This document shows, in pieces, positions 11,358 to 21,399 of a stretch of DNA of 64,000 bases. The stretch spans positions 4,076,407-4,140,406 of the forward strand of contig CM036160.1 in the NCBI GenBank assembly GCA_020631735.1, in the 5' to 3' direction. The stretch is from Saccharum officinarum. Taxonomy: Eukaryota > Streptophyta > Magnoliopsida > Poales > Poaceae. Made by a program: the position numbers and the translations under genes. Below the pieces are notes generated by a model. That model worked only from the letters and a program-made list of their open reading frames with translations. It was not told the origin of the DNA and ran no database searches. Each line of letters starts with the position of its first letter. Position 1 is the stretch's first letter.

Positions 11358-12116
11358 CTACTGAAAGCCAGTACGCGGACGGGTGTTGCTATTAGAGGCT
11401 TGTCCCTGTAACCTCTTTCTCTTTGCATCCATTTCCTTGCGCTTACTATCCACCACGATAGCGCGGTTTACAAGCGTATGAAAATTAGGGTAGGTATTGG
11501 ACATCAACTGCAACTGTAGTCCATCATATAATCCCTTCAAGAAGCGGCGCTGCTTATCATTGTCATTGGCCACCTCATGTGGAGCATATCGTGACAATTG
11601 AGCAAACTTGTCACGGTACTCAGCTACAGTCATTGACCCTTGGGTCAGGTTCCTGAATTCCTCCGCCTTCAACTCTATCATTCCTTCAGGTATATGGTAA
11701 GCCCTGAAGTTCTCCCTAAACTCCTGCCAGGTGACTGCAGGAGCATTGGCAGGACGACCATACTCATATGACTCCCACCAATCCTGAGCTTCTCCCTGAA
11801 GTTGCCCAGAAGCAAACAACACCTTCTGTCGGTCATCACATTGGGCAATAGTGAGTTGTTTCTCCACAGCACGAAGCCAATCATCGGCCTCCAAAGGATC
11901 AGCAGCATGTGTAAACACTGGGGGACGACCCTTCAAGAACTCACCACGCTTATCACGTGGTTGAGCCCCAACAACTGGCTGATTTTGCTGATTTTGCACT
12001 AGTTGCTGCATCAACTGCGTCTGTACCGCCAACAGTTGCTCGATAGTTGGTGGCGGTGGTGGTGGTGGATTTGGGGGAATGTTTCCACGACCTCTGCCTC
12101 TTCCTCTTCCGGCCAT
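11358..12116 (-). CDS. gag: Chromovirus gag, N-terminal part (ends at an in-frame stop)
   Basis: Gag forms the virus-like particle. The Met at 12116 is preferred over an in-frame Met seven codons upstream because the GRGRGRG start is typical of these gags. After a proline run comes the capsid-like domain with LEADDWLRAVEKQL, WWESYEYG, WQEFRENFRAYHIPEGM, EEFRNLTQGSMTVAEYRDKF and QRRFLKGLYDGLQLQL. The frame stops at TAG 11358-11360 between two glutamine codons, most simply CAG to TAG. The frame continues on the other side to the zinc knuckle, so this is one gag gene with a nonsense change. Confidence 0.88.
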   Translation of the reverse strand: MAGRGRGRGRGNIPPNPPPPPPPTIEQLLAVQTQLMQQLVQNQQNQPVVGAQPRDKRGEFLKGRPPVFTHAADPLEADDWLRAVEKQLTIAQCDDRQKVLFASGQLQGEAQDWWESYEYGRPANAPAVTWQEFRENFRAYHIPEGMIELKAEEFRNLTQGSMTVAEYRDKFAQLSRYAPHEVANDNDKQRRFLKGLYDGLQLQLMSNTYPNFHTLVNRAIVVDSKRKEMDAKRKRLQGQASNSNTRPRTGFQ

Positions 12117-12808
12117 CTGCCACCCATAAACATGCAAACTTTAAGAATTCCATGTTTTCAACTACTTATAAGATTAAGAAGGAGATCTGAAAGTTTTCTG
12201 GACGAGTAGCAATGTTGACAGTTCAGTATTTCAATCATATCTCGAGTTACAGAAATCCAAAAGAGGCGTGCCTTATATGGTTGGAAAGCTTATGAAATTA
12301 TCCACAATTTCTATTCAGACCTCAAGATCAAATTCTGTTGCTAAGTCTATGAAAAATAAGGCGTAACAGAAACTGTTCCAGATTCCAGACTGTGCAGAAA
12401 CTTTAACTTGTAAAAATTATATCTCTCGAACCAGATCAGATAAAAAGGTGATTCCAGTGGCATTTGAAAGATACTTGAGTCTAGTTTCTCTCATAAAACT
12501 TTCATAAATATTGCACGAACCGTTTTTAAACTATAGCAGAAACACTGAAGACTGCTCCAGAAAACAGCAAGGACAGAAACGTGATAATATCAAACCCAAC
12601 TATTATTCCTTGACTATTAAACTTATTATTCTTAAGAATGGAACTTGTAGACATGCCTACAAGTCCCGACACTCAAACAAAGATCCAACTCACACATAAG
12701 CATAATAATAAAGCAACTAGCACACCAAAGTTCAAACCACACGACAGACCCAACTGACTCAACTGACGTTACTAAGAACGTTCTTATTACATAAATGACT
12801 CCTACTTC
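12117..12808 (-). other. Spacer between the extra ORF and gag
   Basis: AT-rich internal DNA with no open frame of note. In an element that expresses gag from the LTR promoter, this would be part of a long leader or an intron. I do not see clear splice sites by eye. Confidence 0.4.
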
Positions 12809-13663
12809 CTAAGGAAGTGGCTCATGCTCTAATGTCTCATAAATCTTGGGCATGCCTTGGTTTGCTCGGAGCTCATCAATAGTTGCTTGGCACCTCTTGA
12901 TAGTCTTCCCTTGTGCCTTCACCATCTCTTCTAGCTGCAGCTTCCTATCCATCATATCATAGACAAAGTCCACCATCACCCGAGGTAGTGGCTCTAGCTG
13001 CACTGGATCTGTCATAGCCCATCCAAGTTCGGGGTGTGCACGAGGAAAGAAACGATGAATGCCATGCTTCATAAGGTTAAAGCGAAGATAGCGGAGACCC
13101 ATACATGCTTCAAAAGCAGCATCTTCAATGCTATCCTCTATAGTAGCTCGATGTCCCACGTGAGAGAACATCCTGTCCAGCTGATATGCCCCCTTGTCTT
13201 GCTTATGGGCAAAGATGCTTGCCCTTGCCTTCCAGTACGTGTCCTCCAGTGGATGAGTGTACTCCCAGCAGACGTACTCCACAGCTGGATGCCAATCAGC
13301 GAAGTAAGCAGTGAGCATCCCCACCAGGCGAAGATGAGAGACAGCATTCCCTCCATTCCTGTGGTAGATCCTCACAGTCCACCCCATTGGAGCAGGTGGC
13401 ATATCTTCAGAAGCTTCATGTGATGGAGGTGGTGGTTGTACTCCTCCATTAGCTTCCTCTTCATCATCTTCAATCTCGACGATTTCTGGATCTTCTTCAG
13501 GCTCAGGCTCTTCCTGGGGAGGTGCTGGTGCTTGGACTGGTGTTACAGGAGTCTGCTCCTGTTCCTGAGGTTCTGGCTCTTGTGGCTCTTCAGTTGCATG
13601 CAGGGCACGAGGTGGGTAGTATCCTCCAGAGCTAATGCGGGCAGTCTTACGGTCACGGGCCAT
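12809..13663 (-). CDS. Extra ORF upstream of gag, unknown function
   Basis: An intact 284-residue ORF between the PBS and gag, same strand as gag-pol. Residues 1-90 are low complexity and acidic (runs of P, E and Q, then EIVEIEDDEEE). Residues 95-235 look like a folded domain (WTVRIYHRNG, VEYVCWEYTHP, EDAAFEACMGLRYLRFN, FFPRAHPELGW). Residues 235-275 are probably a coiled coil (DRKLQLEEMVKAQGKTIKRCQ). I recognise no enzyme motif, signal peptide or membrane segment, so an envelope role is not supported. Extra ORFs upstream of gag are known from some plant Ty3/gypsy lineages (for example Ogre), with no assigned function. A distant look-alike is at 55490-56344. The ORF is open while gag-pol is broken. 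Confidence 0.75.
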   Translation of the reverse strand: MARDRKTARISSGGYYPPRALHATEEPQEPEPQEQEQTPVTPVQAPAPPQEEPEPEEDPEIVEIEDDEEEANGGVQPPPPSHEASEDMPPAPMGWTVRIYHRNGGNAVSHLRLVGMLTAYFADWHPAVEYVCWEYTHPLEDTYWKARASIFAHKQDKGAYQLDRMFSHVGHRATIEDSIEDAAFEACMGLRYLRFNLMKHGIHRFFPRAHPELGWAMTDPVQLEPLPRVMVDFVYDMMDRKLQLEEMVKAQGKTIKRCQATIDELRANQGMPKIYETLEHEPLP

Positions 13664-13852
13664 CTACAGAATTTTTAGATGAAGTTAGAATAGAGACAAA
13701 ATTTCGTAATAGAATGTGACATAAGAAGCATAAAAATTTATCAAATAACAAGAGCAAGATAGTGAGCATAAAAATAGTGTAAAGATGATACTAAATCGAC
13801 CATTCCTAGCTAGGCTTGCGTCCTACAGTCAACAAGAGCTCTGATATCAATT
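13664..13852 (-). promoter_or_regulatory. Chromovirus leader with primer binding site
   Basis: On the minus strand, next to the 5' LTR, the sequence TTGATATCAGAGCTC (13838-13852 region) matches the tRNA-iMet primer binding site TGGTATCAGAGC except for one base. It primes minus-strand DNA synthesis. The rest is AT-rich leader running to the extra ORF. Confidence 0.8.
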
Positions 13853-16594
13853 TGTCACACCCATTTATCGACCAAATGGAATGCATACACTTATGTGCGC
13901 CCAGAGATCAATCACACATAAGTTCACAAATTATAACAGAAGTATCATCACAAATGTTATTACATCACGATATTTAAACACATAGTCTTAACACAAACGT
14001 AGCGGAAGTATAAATAAAAATCTCTCGTGGTAGCTCCAGTCACAGGTACATTGACTGGTTGACAACAAGACTAGTAATCTTCAGGAAAGTAGGCGTAGTA
14101 GTCACTATTACCTCCATCTGTTACCCATCCGGGATTTTTATCCAAGTAAGAGAAATAAACAAGCGTAAGTACATCTCGTACTCAACAAGTGTAACATGGG
14201 GTTCATGAGGCTCAAAAAGGCATATTCATTGGTTTATCAGCATGTAGCTTTTAGTTAGCATGATTTTAGCATAACAATAGCATCAAATTGTCTCAATATA
14301 AACATTAAACATATGATCCATGTGAAATGATTAATGAATAGCAAAAACATAATTATAAACAATTATTCAACTATTCCATAAGGGTCCAAGGCCACTCGTG
14401 ACCGTGAGCACGGCTGTTATAACAGTTTTACACTCTGCAGAGGTTGTACACTTTCACTGTGAGTCGTGTTACCCAAATGCCCGGGTTAATTACTCCCAAA
14501 ACACTACCAAGGTGAGCAGGCAGGGTAAACACTATGAAGTCTTTCGAAGGTTCGTCTAACAAGTTAGGGCCATTAGATTCACTCGGCAAACAGATGTAGA
14601 GCCCCCCTTCCTGATGGCACAATAACACGCAGCCTATACACATAAGGACAGAGGCCGCACTATACCCGATTCATCAAGCCATTCTTACGCCATAAAGGAA
14701 TACCTCTAACAAGCTAGAAAAGATCCTTCTATATGACTAAAGCCAGAGCCATATAGCCCCCACAGTTGTACTGTAAATCCCGGATTGTCGCTTATAGATG
14801 AGTCCTTATGGAGAGTAACAAGAGCACCAAAATAACCCCATGCTCTAGTACCCTTAAACAGTAATAAAATCATCTTTTAATGTTTATTGCATATTCCATT
14901 AGTCAAATTACATGATCATAGTTCATGTTGAGCACTAGCAATACTAATCCATGCAGTATAATAGGTATCAAGGAATAAGATCAACTCTAAGTCATCCTTA
15001 ACAAGGAAACATATGCATAATGATATTATTTGCTTATTGTGAATAGGACAACAAGGAAATCCCATGCTATACTTGCCTTGCTCAAACTGGTCCTGAAGAT
15101 CTTGCTCGTAGTAAAGCTCTTGATCTCCAACGAATTTCTCACCGTCTAAACTCGATCAACCAATATCAACAACACACATCCAGAGGCAATCATGCATAGA
15201 CAAACAAGACTATAATTAGAACATTACACCAACAGTAAGAAAATAAGATAAAAAGTCTTTAAAATGAATCTACAACTCGCTAGGATCACACAGACGCGAA
15301 GATCACGAAAATCGGAACTAAAACGACAAAGTTATGAATTTCCAAAGATTTCCTATAGAAAAATAAATACTTTAATAAAAACTCGAAAATAAATTAATCC
15401 AAACCTACTGTACAGTTGTATAATTACATAGAACTCGCAAATATGAATCTAACGCAATCTGAATGGACCAAATCGGAGCTAAAACGAAGATTCTACAACT
15501 AAAACAATCTGAATGGCAAAACTGTAAATATCAGAAAGCGTATTTTTCTTTTTCCGAAACGAATTACGTTTTCAATAAATCAAAACGTATTTTTCCAGAT
15601 TACGCTTTGGACCGCGGGTTACATACTTAAAAACTTCAGGGTTTCTTTTGCAAAATCACCAGCGAACCGGTATCTTCTATTTACAGCCGTTAGATCTAAA
15701 ACGAACGGTCCAGATTGGATCTGGGGAAAACGGGCGGCGCTCCGGCCGGAATCGGGCCCGACGGCGAGCTTCCACGGCGGCGCCATCGCTGGAAAAATAC
15801 AGAACACGGCTCCGGCCACTATTCGACGAAAGGGATACACCGGGAGGTAGCTGGAAGCAAGGCGAACTCACCCCAGGCAATAACTAGGGCACGGGTTGGA
15901 CGAGGACGGCGGCGTGCTTGCGGTGGCGGACGGTGGAGGCGGTGGCACGTGCGGTGGCTCGACGAGACGACCAAAACGGCTCAAAAGGGATGGGTTGGAT
16001 GCGGAATAGCACAGGGGTCCCGTTTTTATAGCCCGGAGGCGCGAGGAAACAAGGAAAGGGAGGGATTCGAGATGGATTCGGCGACGGTAAACATGGAAAG
16101 GGAAGCTGGCGTTCGGCGTGGGGAAGAAGATGAAGGCTGAGCCGCTGACGCGTGGGCCCCGGATGTCAGCGTCACGCCGGAAAGAAGGAAGGCGCGCGCG
16201 CGATGCTGGGCCAACAGGCCGCGACTTGGGCTCGGCCCAGGAGGAGGATGCGGGCGCGGAAAGGTAAGCGGGCCGCATGCTGAGCAGGCCGAGACGGCGG
16301 GCTGCGGCTGTGTTGGGCCAAAATCCAAATAATCTGACTTTTCTTTTTTTTTTTCCAATTTTTCTCAAATTCCTTTTTCAAATGATTTTCAAATCAAATT
16401 TGAATTTGATTGAAACCACTCAATACAAAACTTCAAATGCAGCAGCATGAATGCACAAACATGTTTCTACCCTTATATTTGATTTTAAATTTATAAAAAT
16501 TATTCTTATTCTAAATTTTGCATGCTTCACAAAAATAAATATAAAAATCATGTTTTTCCTATTTTTCTTCTTTTTAAATTTTTAGGGTGTTACA
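13853..16594 (-). repeat. 5' LTR of the chromovirus
   Basis: 2742 bp, TGTCACACCC ... GGGTGTTACA as read on the plus strand; transcription of the element would start in this copy. The outer end abuts the ATTGG target duplication (16595-16599). Compared with 4915-7652 I count about a dozen substitutions plus a few homopolymer indels. Confidence 0.92.
16018..16034 (-). promoter_or_regulatory. Candidate LTR TATA box
   Basis: Minus-strand word ggctataaaaacggg inside the 5' LTR, in a GC-rich setting. A start site about 30 bp further left would begin R near 15990. The same word is in the 3' LTR (7082-7094). Confidence 0.5.
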
Positions 16595-16599
16595 ATTGG

Positions 16600-16887
16600 T
16601 GAGCCCGAGTCCACTAGCGCAGCAGCCACCACCGCTTCCATGACCCTGCACCATCACCGGCACTACAGTCATCGCTGGATCCTCGCCCTGCTGCCACCGT
16701 TGCCCTCCTCACCGCCCCGTTCGGATCCACCGTCGACATGTGTGAATCCACACCCACTGCATGCAGATCCACCACTGTCGCGCGTGGATCTACCCCCACC
16801 ACGTGTGGTTGTTGTCCTCGCAGATTCACCGTCGGTCGCCATAGGAGGAGGATCTCGCCCCAGCCCTCGCGCCGCCGCCACCATATC

Positions 16888-16923
<36 letters not shown>

Positions 16924-17397
16924 CATCTCACCAGATCTGCTCGATGGTGAACGGCGCCTCACCGGATCTAGCCAGCACGCTTCATCCTGGCGAGAGAGAG
17001 ACTATGGAGGAGAGATGCCATCAGAGAGACTGCACATGGAGGGGATGCCATCGCACGCGCAGGAGAGATTGCGGTGGTTGAGGGAGAGAGACTGCTACTA
17101 GGGTTTTGTCCCCTTCCTTATTTACATGAAAGGTTAAAATGGGCTTTTGGGCTAGGCTTTAGTTAACAGAGGCGGGCCACTTAAGAGGTCCACCTTTGAA
17201 AATGGCCTCTATTTTTGTAGGCGGACCTCTTAAATGGACCGCCTCTATTAATCAATTTTAAGAGGCACTAGTATTTTGCCTGTCTTCATAAAAAGTTTGA
17301 ACCATCTCGTAAAATGGCTAGACATTTTAGGAGACCCTTACTATTTGTGTTGGCCTCCATTAATAAATTTGGCTCTCCTAAAATTTTTCTAGTAGTG
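16600..17397. mobile_element. Right part of the CACTA element
   Basis: This continues the CACTA element after the gypsy insertion. It holds a C-rich low-complexity block (16600-16880), a GA microsatellite (16889-16920), and an AT-rich subterminal zone with 'gaggcggg', 'aagaggtcc' and 'ggcggacc' words (17170-17260). The long open frames over the C-rich block, on both strands, are composition effects. Confidence 0.75.
16889..16920 (+). repeat. GA microsatellite
   Basis: An uninterrupted (GA)n run of about 16 units inside the CACTA body. Confidence 0.9.
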
Positions 17398-18213
17398 TGC
17401 GCGATCCGCATATGATTTAGCCAGGCACCCCTTTGCAACTCCTCCAAGTTGCGCATCGCCACACGGCGGACCTCGATCTCGTCCGCCGCGTCGGGGATCT
17501 TGGGCATGTGGTTCCCCCCGTGGGCGGTGTGCATGTTGTTCCCCCCGTGGGTGGCAAACTCAGAGTCTGCAGTGGCAGCGGTTGGGGAGGCACACCCCTC
17601 CTCACCATTCTCCAGCAGAAGCCATCCTCTCTTCCCTATGTGGCGTGGACCAGCAGCCATCCAATGGGGAGAAGGCATGGGCGAGTGGCAGACGCGCACC
17701 GTGTAGCGCCACCACATTCCGCCATCAACCAGCACGAGGGGCGCTTTTGCTAGTTGCTGTTGAGGCACCACCATCTTTCTGCTTTCTCGCATGCTGACGA
17801 CATAGACAGGTGGAGCTCCATTTTATTCATCAAGATAGGTGGATGTAGTTGTTGTGCCTAGCTCATCCATTCTGATGGGGCTAGGTCTGGGCTCTTGGCT
17901 CTAGATAGATGTGGTGGCCAAATTGCATGGGCTGTTGTGCCCTTGTTTTTTCAAGATGTTAGCCCATGTGCGGATTGCTCCATGGGATCCAGGTGGTTAT
18001 ACGTGTGTAGTTATTGCATTCGGACGGTGTCCACCTTCCATTGAGGAGGCCGTCAAAATAAAAAGTCCAAATCTATTTCAGGTTGAGAACAATAAAATGG
18101 GTCGAGATATAAAAGGCTTATTTTAGGTGCTAGATATGTGTCGTGTTGAGCCATCAATATAAGTTGGTTAGGTTGCAGCTCGAGGATGAGCTGCTTGTCT
18201 AGGAGGGGTGTAG
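17398..18213 (+). mobile_element. Internal region, 3' part of first copy
   Basis: It begins with the second TGC of the CACTA target duplication and aligns with 18864-19639. Shared words include 'tgttgtgcctagctca', 'gctccatgggatccaggtgg' and 'cggacggtgtccacctt'. It ends with the purine-rich tract 'taggaggggtgtag' next to LTR2. No intact coding frame. Confidence 0.75.
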
Positions 18214-18512
18214 TGTTAGAGGCATATGCAATGAGTCTACCTAATGCTAACAGCCACGCCTCAATTAGAGGCAAATCTATTCAAGCTTGCCTTAGTTAGC
18301 TTATTGGATTAGTTTGGAAGGTTGGAGGAATAATAGAAAACAAGAGAGAAATTATAGGAAGTAGTTAGCCAGGGAAGCTATTTATTTGTAACCTGAACGG
18401 GGATTAGGGAAAAAAAGTAGGAAATACAAGGAAATCGTCCCTCTTGCTCGATCGTGGGCAAGGCCCTAGGCGGCCCCCTCTCTCCCTCTCAACCCTAGCC
18501 GCCACAATAACA
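18214..18512 (+). repeat. LTR 2 of the non-autonomous element
   Basis: 299 bp, TGTTAGAGGC ... CAATAACA, shared between the two tandem copies. It is followed by the PBS-like ttgtatcagagatgcc. Confidence 0.8.
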
Positions 18513-19639
18513 TCTTTGTATCAGAGATGCCAAGTTCTCATGAGGGCGACAAGCAGCTGAATGGGCTTCTGCCAGATCCCATTGCCAAGGTGCTTGCCGA
18601 CCTCGCCTAGTAGATGGCTTCTCTCTGGATGCACCTAGAGGCCCTAGAATCTTAACCGCCGGCGATCACCACCACGATGCCGTCGGTGTTCCTCTACGTC
18701 TTGCCGAGCTATGGGACGATAGCTGTCTCCATTCTAGATTAGAAGATGAAGTAGATTGTGCGAGAGCACCTGAGTAAGAAGAGTGCCCGCCATGTGTTGG
18801 TGGTGATGTTGCTACAGGTTTCTGTGCGCCACCTCCTAGTGCATCGGCGGGTGCAAGAGATGTGCGATCTGCAGCTGATTTAGCCCCAGTTGTGCATCGC
18901 CACGCAAAGGACCTCGATCTCACACCCACGCCTGGGATCTTGGGCATGTCGTTCCTCCCATGGGTGACAGACATGTTGTTCCCCCCACGGGCGGCAAACT
19001 TAGAGTCTGCACCCCCTCCTCACCATTCTCGATCAGAAGCCCTCCTCTCTTCCCTGTGCAGTGTGGACCAGCAGCCATTCATCGAGGAGAAGGCATGGGG
19101 TCACTGGCAGGCACGCACCGCCTAGTGCCATCGTATTCCGCCATCGACCGCCGCGGGGGAGCCTCCATTGGTCGCTATTGTGGCACGGCGACCTTGTTGC
19201 CTTCTCGGTGATGCACATGACGACAGCACCGATAGGTGGAGCTCCGTTTTCCTCGGCAAGATGGGTGGCTGCAGTTGTTGTGCATAGCTCATATGTTCTG
19301 ATGGGGCTAGGTCTAGGCTCGTGGCTCGGGATAGATGTGGTAGCCAAGCTGTGTGGGTTGTTGTGCTCTTGTTTCTTCAAGACATCAGCCCATGTGCGGA
19401 CTGCTCCATGGGATCCAGGTGGTTATACGTGTCTAGACATTGCGTTCGGACGGTGTCCACTTGAGGAGGTCGCCAAAATAAAGAGTCCAATGCAAATCTA
19501 TTTCAAGTTGAGAATAATAAAATGGGCCGAGATGTAAAAGGCTTGCATTTAGGTGTTAGATCCGTATTGAGTCGGATCATTATTATAAGTTGGTTAGGTT
19601 GCAACTTGAGGACGAGCTACTTGTCTAGGAGGGGAGTAG
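18513..19639 (+). mobile_element. Internal region of second copy, uninterrupted
   Basis: 1127 bp with PBS-like start and PPT-like end ('taggaggggagtag'). No gag, RT or integrase motif is visible in any frame. This gives the native size of the element: about 1.7 kb with both LTRs. Confidence 0.75.
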
Positions 19640-19953
19640 TGTTAGAGGCGAACGTCATTGGTCCACCTAGTGGCTAACAACCACACCTCAATTAGAGGCA
19701 AATCTGTTCAACCTTGCCTTAGTTAAGGCTTAGTTAGCTGATTGGATTAGTTTGGAAGGTTTGAGGAATGACAGGAAAGAAGAGAGAAATTTTAGGAAAT
19801 GGTTAGCCCGGGAGGCTATTTATTTGTAACCCAAATGGGCATTAGGGGAAAAAAAGCAGGAATTAGAAGGAAAACTCTTTCCTTTTGCTCAGCCGTGGAC
19901 AAGACCCTCGGTCGGCCCCTCTCTCCCTTTCAACCCTAGCCACCACCATAACA
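19640..19953 (+). repeat. LTR 3 of the non-autonomous element
   Basis: 314 bp, TGTTAGAGGC ... CCATAACA. It includes a short 'gccttagttaaggcttagttagct' duplication not seen in the other LTRs. Host intron sequence resumes directly after it. Confidence 0.8.
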
Positions 19954-20044
19954 CACGTTTTCAATCCTCTGTACTCCTTAGCTAGTAGCTATGATGTCAC
20001 TTAACAACTTTGAAGTATGGACGATGAGTTAAAGAGATGGTATG

Positions 20045-20418
20045 TGTTATGACCAGCGTCCAGTACTCCAGGCGCCGGCATACTAGTGGCTAGGATGGTG
20101 CCAGCCATTAGTGGCTAATGTCCTAGATTTGTTCCCTGATTGTGTTTCCTTTAATTTAGGATCTCAGTCCTTGTATTTAGGATCTGAGAGTTGGTTGTTT
20201 AGGAAGGGATAAATACCCCCAAATAGTGATTAAGAAGAATTAAGCAAAGCAGCAATTTGGTTGCCTAGGCTCCGCCTGAAGCCTTCTCGTCTCTCTCGCT
20301 CCTTCTCGCGCCGTGATCACCACGGCGCCCACTTGCTGCCGTCTGCCTAGACCTCGCCCTCCCGTCTTCCATCCCTACAACCTTCGCAGCAACCCTCGTA
20401 GGATCTCCGATCCTATCA
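20045..20418 (+). mobile_element. Solo LTR, 374 bp
   Basis: TGTTATGACC ... TCCTATCA, flanked on both sides by GTATG (20040-20044 and 20419-20423), a perfect 5-bp target duplication. A TATA-like 'gggataaatacccc' lies near 20206-20219 and a C/T-rich zone follows, as in an LTR promoter and R region. No internal domain remains, so it arose by LTR-LTR recombination. The clade is not assigned. Confidence 0.85.
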
Positions 20419-20662
20419 GTATGTCTTTCTGCATTTTGAGTCCATCCTTTCATAATATGGTCAAGTCTCATTTGTGGCTGCCAATTGGTGTGCCTGCCAA
20501 ATAATAAGCTATTGTTTTCTGACTGTTCTGTTAGCAGTTAGCACTTGAGCAGCAACTTCTTAGTTTTTGTGCTTGGTTAGAAGCAAATGTTTAATGAGGG
20601 AAGGATGATTTCTTAGCCTGCTGATATATTTATTTATATTTGAAATTTGTGTATTTCTGCAG

Positions 20663-20703
20663 TATTAAGAGTGGCATCAACAGATGAGGGACCATGTGCT
20701 TGA
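20663..20703 (+). CDS. F-box protein A, exon 2 (last 13 residues)
   Basis: An acceptor at TTTCTGCAG (20654-20662) opens a short exon that joins in frame to the donor at 3718: the split codon is G|TA, then LRVASTDEGPCA and TGA at 20701-20703. Support comes from copy C, where the same acceptor word (tatttctgcag) precedes 'tgttacgagtggcc', coding for VLRVATTE and a stop. Conservation of the reading frame, the LRVA residues and the acceptor between the two loci argues for a real exon. Confidence 0.7.
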
Positions 20704-21390
20704 CAGACTAAAGGTGTCTCACCAGAGGGTTTCTTGGCATTGGGCAATTTGCTGGTAGTATCAATGGAGGTGGCAATGCTGATATATGAACTACCATATT
20801 GGTTTCAGCTCATGGAGCGACTGCTATCAAACTCTTATTGTAGTTTAAAGGATCCAGAACGGTCAAAGTGCTGTCACCAGTGAACCTACACTGCTTTCTC
20901 TTTCTGATGCTTGTGAATTCATATGTGTAGCTAAGTGCTCTAAAGCTTTGCCTATGTGGAATCGAGTAAAATCTATATGTGAGCAAGTTCGGCACAGTTT
21001 ATTTTCGTCTAAAAAAGTTCAGCTCAGTTTATTGTGGTTCTTTTTCCCTCGGTTTTCTAAGGTTTAAAATCTGTCGGAAAGATAGAGTAACCAGTAATGG
21101 GTGGAGTATGTAGCTACTGCATGCTGTTTGAATGGGGGTGGTGTTACGCCGTGTTAATCTGTGTGTGTTCCTTGCCCATGATGAACAGGAAGAAAAGAAC
21201 GTTTAACATGCAGAGGGGCAGCAAACGTATGTAAATTGGCTAGCACGAGTGTTAGTATCTGAATCATTTACAATCCTGAAGATGATCTGTTCATTAGTTG
21301 GTTGGGCGAAACTAGCTGAGTGCCCAATTTTCTGAACATCAAGTGCCCTGCATGGGCATGGGTTTTCTCTGTGCCAGCCAACAGCAGGCG
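20704..21390 (+). other. 3' UTR and downstream flank of F-box gene A
   Basis: This aligns in blocks with the DNA downstream of copy C: 'gtgaacctac.ctgctttctctttctgatgct', 'gaattcatatgtg', 'aagtgctcta', and 'gatgatctgttcatTagttggttgggcgaaa' (21278-21310 against 45743-45775). The shared flank shows that the duplication included the 3' region. Poly(A) signals cannot be chosen with confidence. Confidence 0.6.
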
Positions 21391-21399
21391 CTCTAGGCC

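Larger units (their letters stand above)
4915..16594 (-). mobile_element. Complete Ty3/gypsy chromovirus (Tekay/Del-like)
   Basis: An 11.68-kb element on the minus strand with two 2.74-kb LTRs (TGTCACACCC ... GGGTGTTACA) and a perfect 5-bp target duplication ATTGG (4910-4914 and 16595-16599). Element order: 5' LTR (right), PBS, an extra ORF, gag with zinc knuckle, protease, reverse transcriptase, RNase H, integrase, chromodomain, PPT, 3' LTR (left). The chromodomain at the pol C-terminus and the motif order PR-RT-RH-IN place it in the chromoviruses; the '[17 protein letters not shown]' style of pol is Del/Tekay-like. The two LTRs differ by only about a dozen substitutions by eye over 2.7 kb, so insertion is recent. 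Two coding lesions (an in-frame stop in gag and a PR/RT frame break) suggest it is no longer autonomous. Confidence 0.92.
4752..17397. mobile_element. Non-autonomous CACTA transposon, split by a gypsy element
   Basis: Left end CACTAGCATAGC at 4752, right end ...TTTTTCTAGTAGTG at 17397. Both ends are flanked by TGC (4749-4751 and 17398-17400), the 3-bp target duplication expected for CACTA (EnSpm/CMC). Without the gypsy insertion the element would be about 960 bp (4752-4914 plus 16600-17397). It has no transposase. Subterminal 'gaggcggg/ggcggacc' and 'aagaggtcc' words recur near the right end, as CACTA transposase-binding repeats do. Its body includes a proline/serine-rich low-complexity stretch and a GA microsatellite. 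It is inserted in the internal region of the small LTR element. Confidence 0.85.
4123..19953 (+). mobile_element. Small non-autonomous LTR retrotransposon array (LTR-int-LTR-int-LTR)
   Basis: Three related LTRs of about 280-315 bp begin TGTTAGAGGC and end CATAACA/AATAACA. They alternate with two internal regions that align with each other (start 'gccaggttctgatgggcgac', end 'tgcttgtctaggaggggtgtag'). The intact internal region (18513-19639) is 1.13 kb with no open gag or pol, so the element depends on proteins supplied by another element. A PBS-like word (tggtatcgaagatgcc / ttgtatcagagatgcc) follows LTR1 and LTR2. A polypurine AGGAGGGG precedes LTR2 and LTR3. The triple-LTR layout is what unequal recombination between LTRs produces. 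The first internal copy was later split by a CACTA element. I see no clean 5-bp target duplication (left ACACA, right CACGT). Confidence 0.8.

Noticed and set aside
12809..13663. Envelope-like protein as an explanation for the extra ORF
   Set aside because: No signal peptide, no hydrophobic membrane segment, and it is upstream of gag whereas env-like genes follow pol.
16640..17101. 153-codon plus-strand frame with histidine- and proline-rich sequence and an Arg-Glu run
   Set aside because: The Arg-Glu run is the GA microsatellite, and the rest is C-rich CACTA body.
17286..17792. 168-codon minus-strand frame
   Set aside because: It spans the CACTA right end and the internal region of the small LTR element, so it cannot be an ancestral gene.
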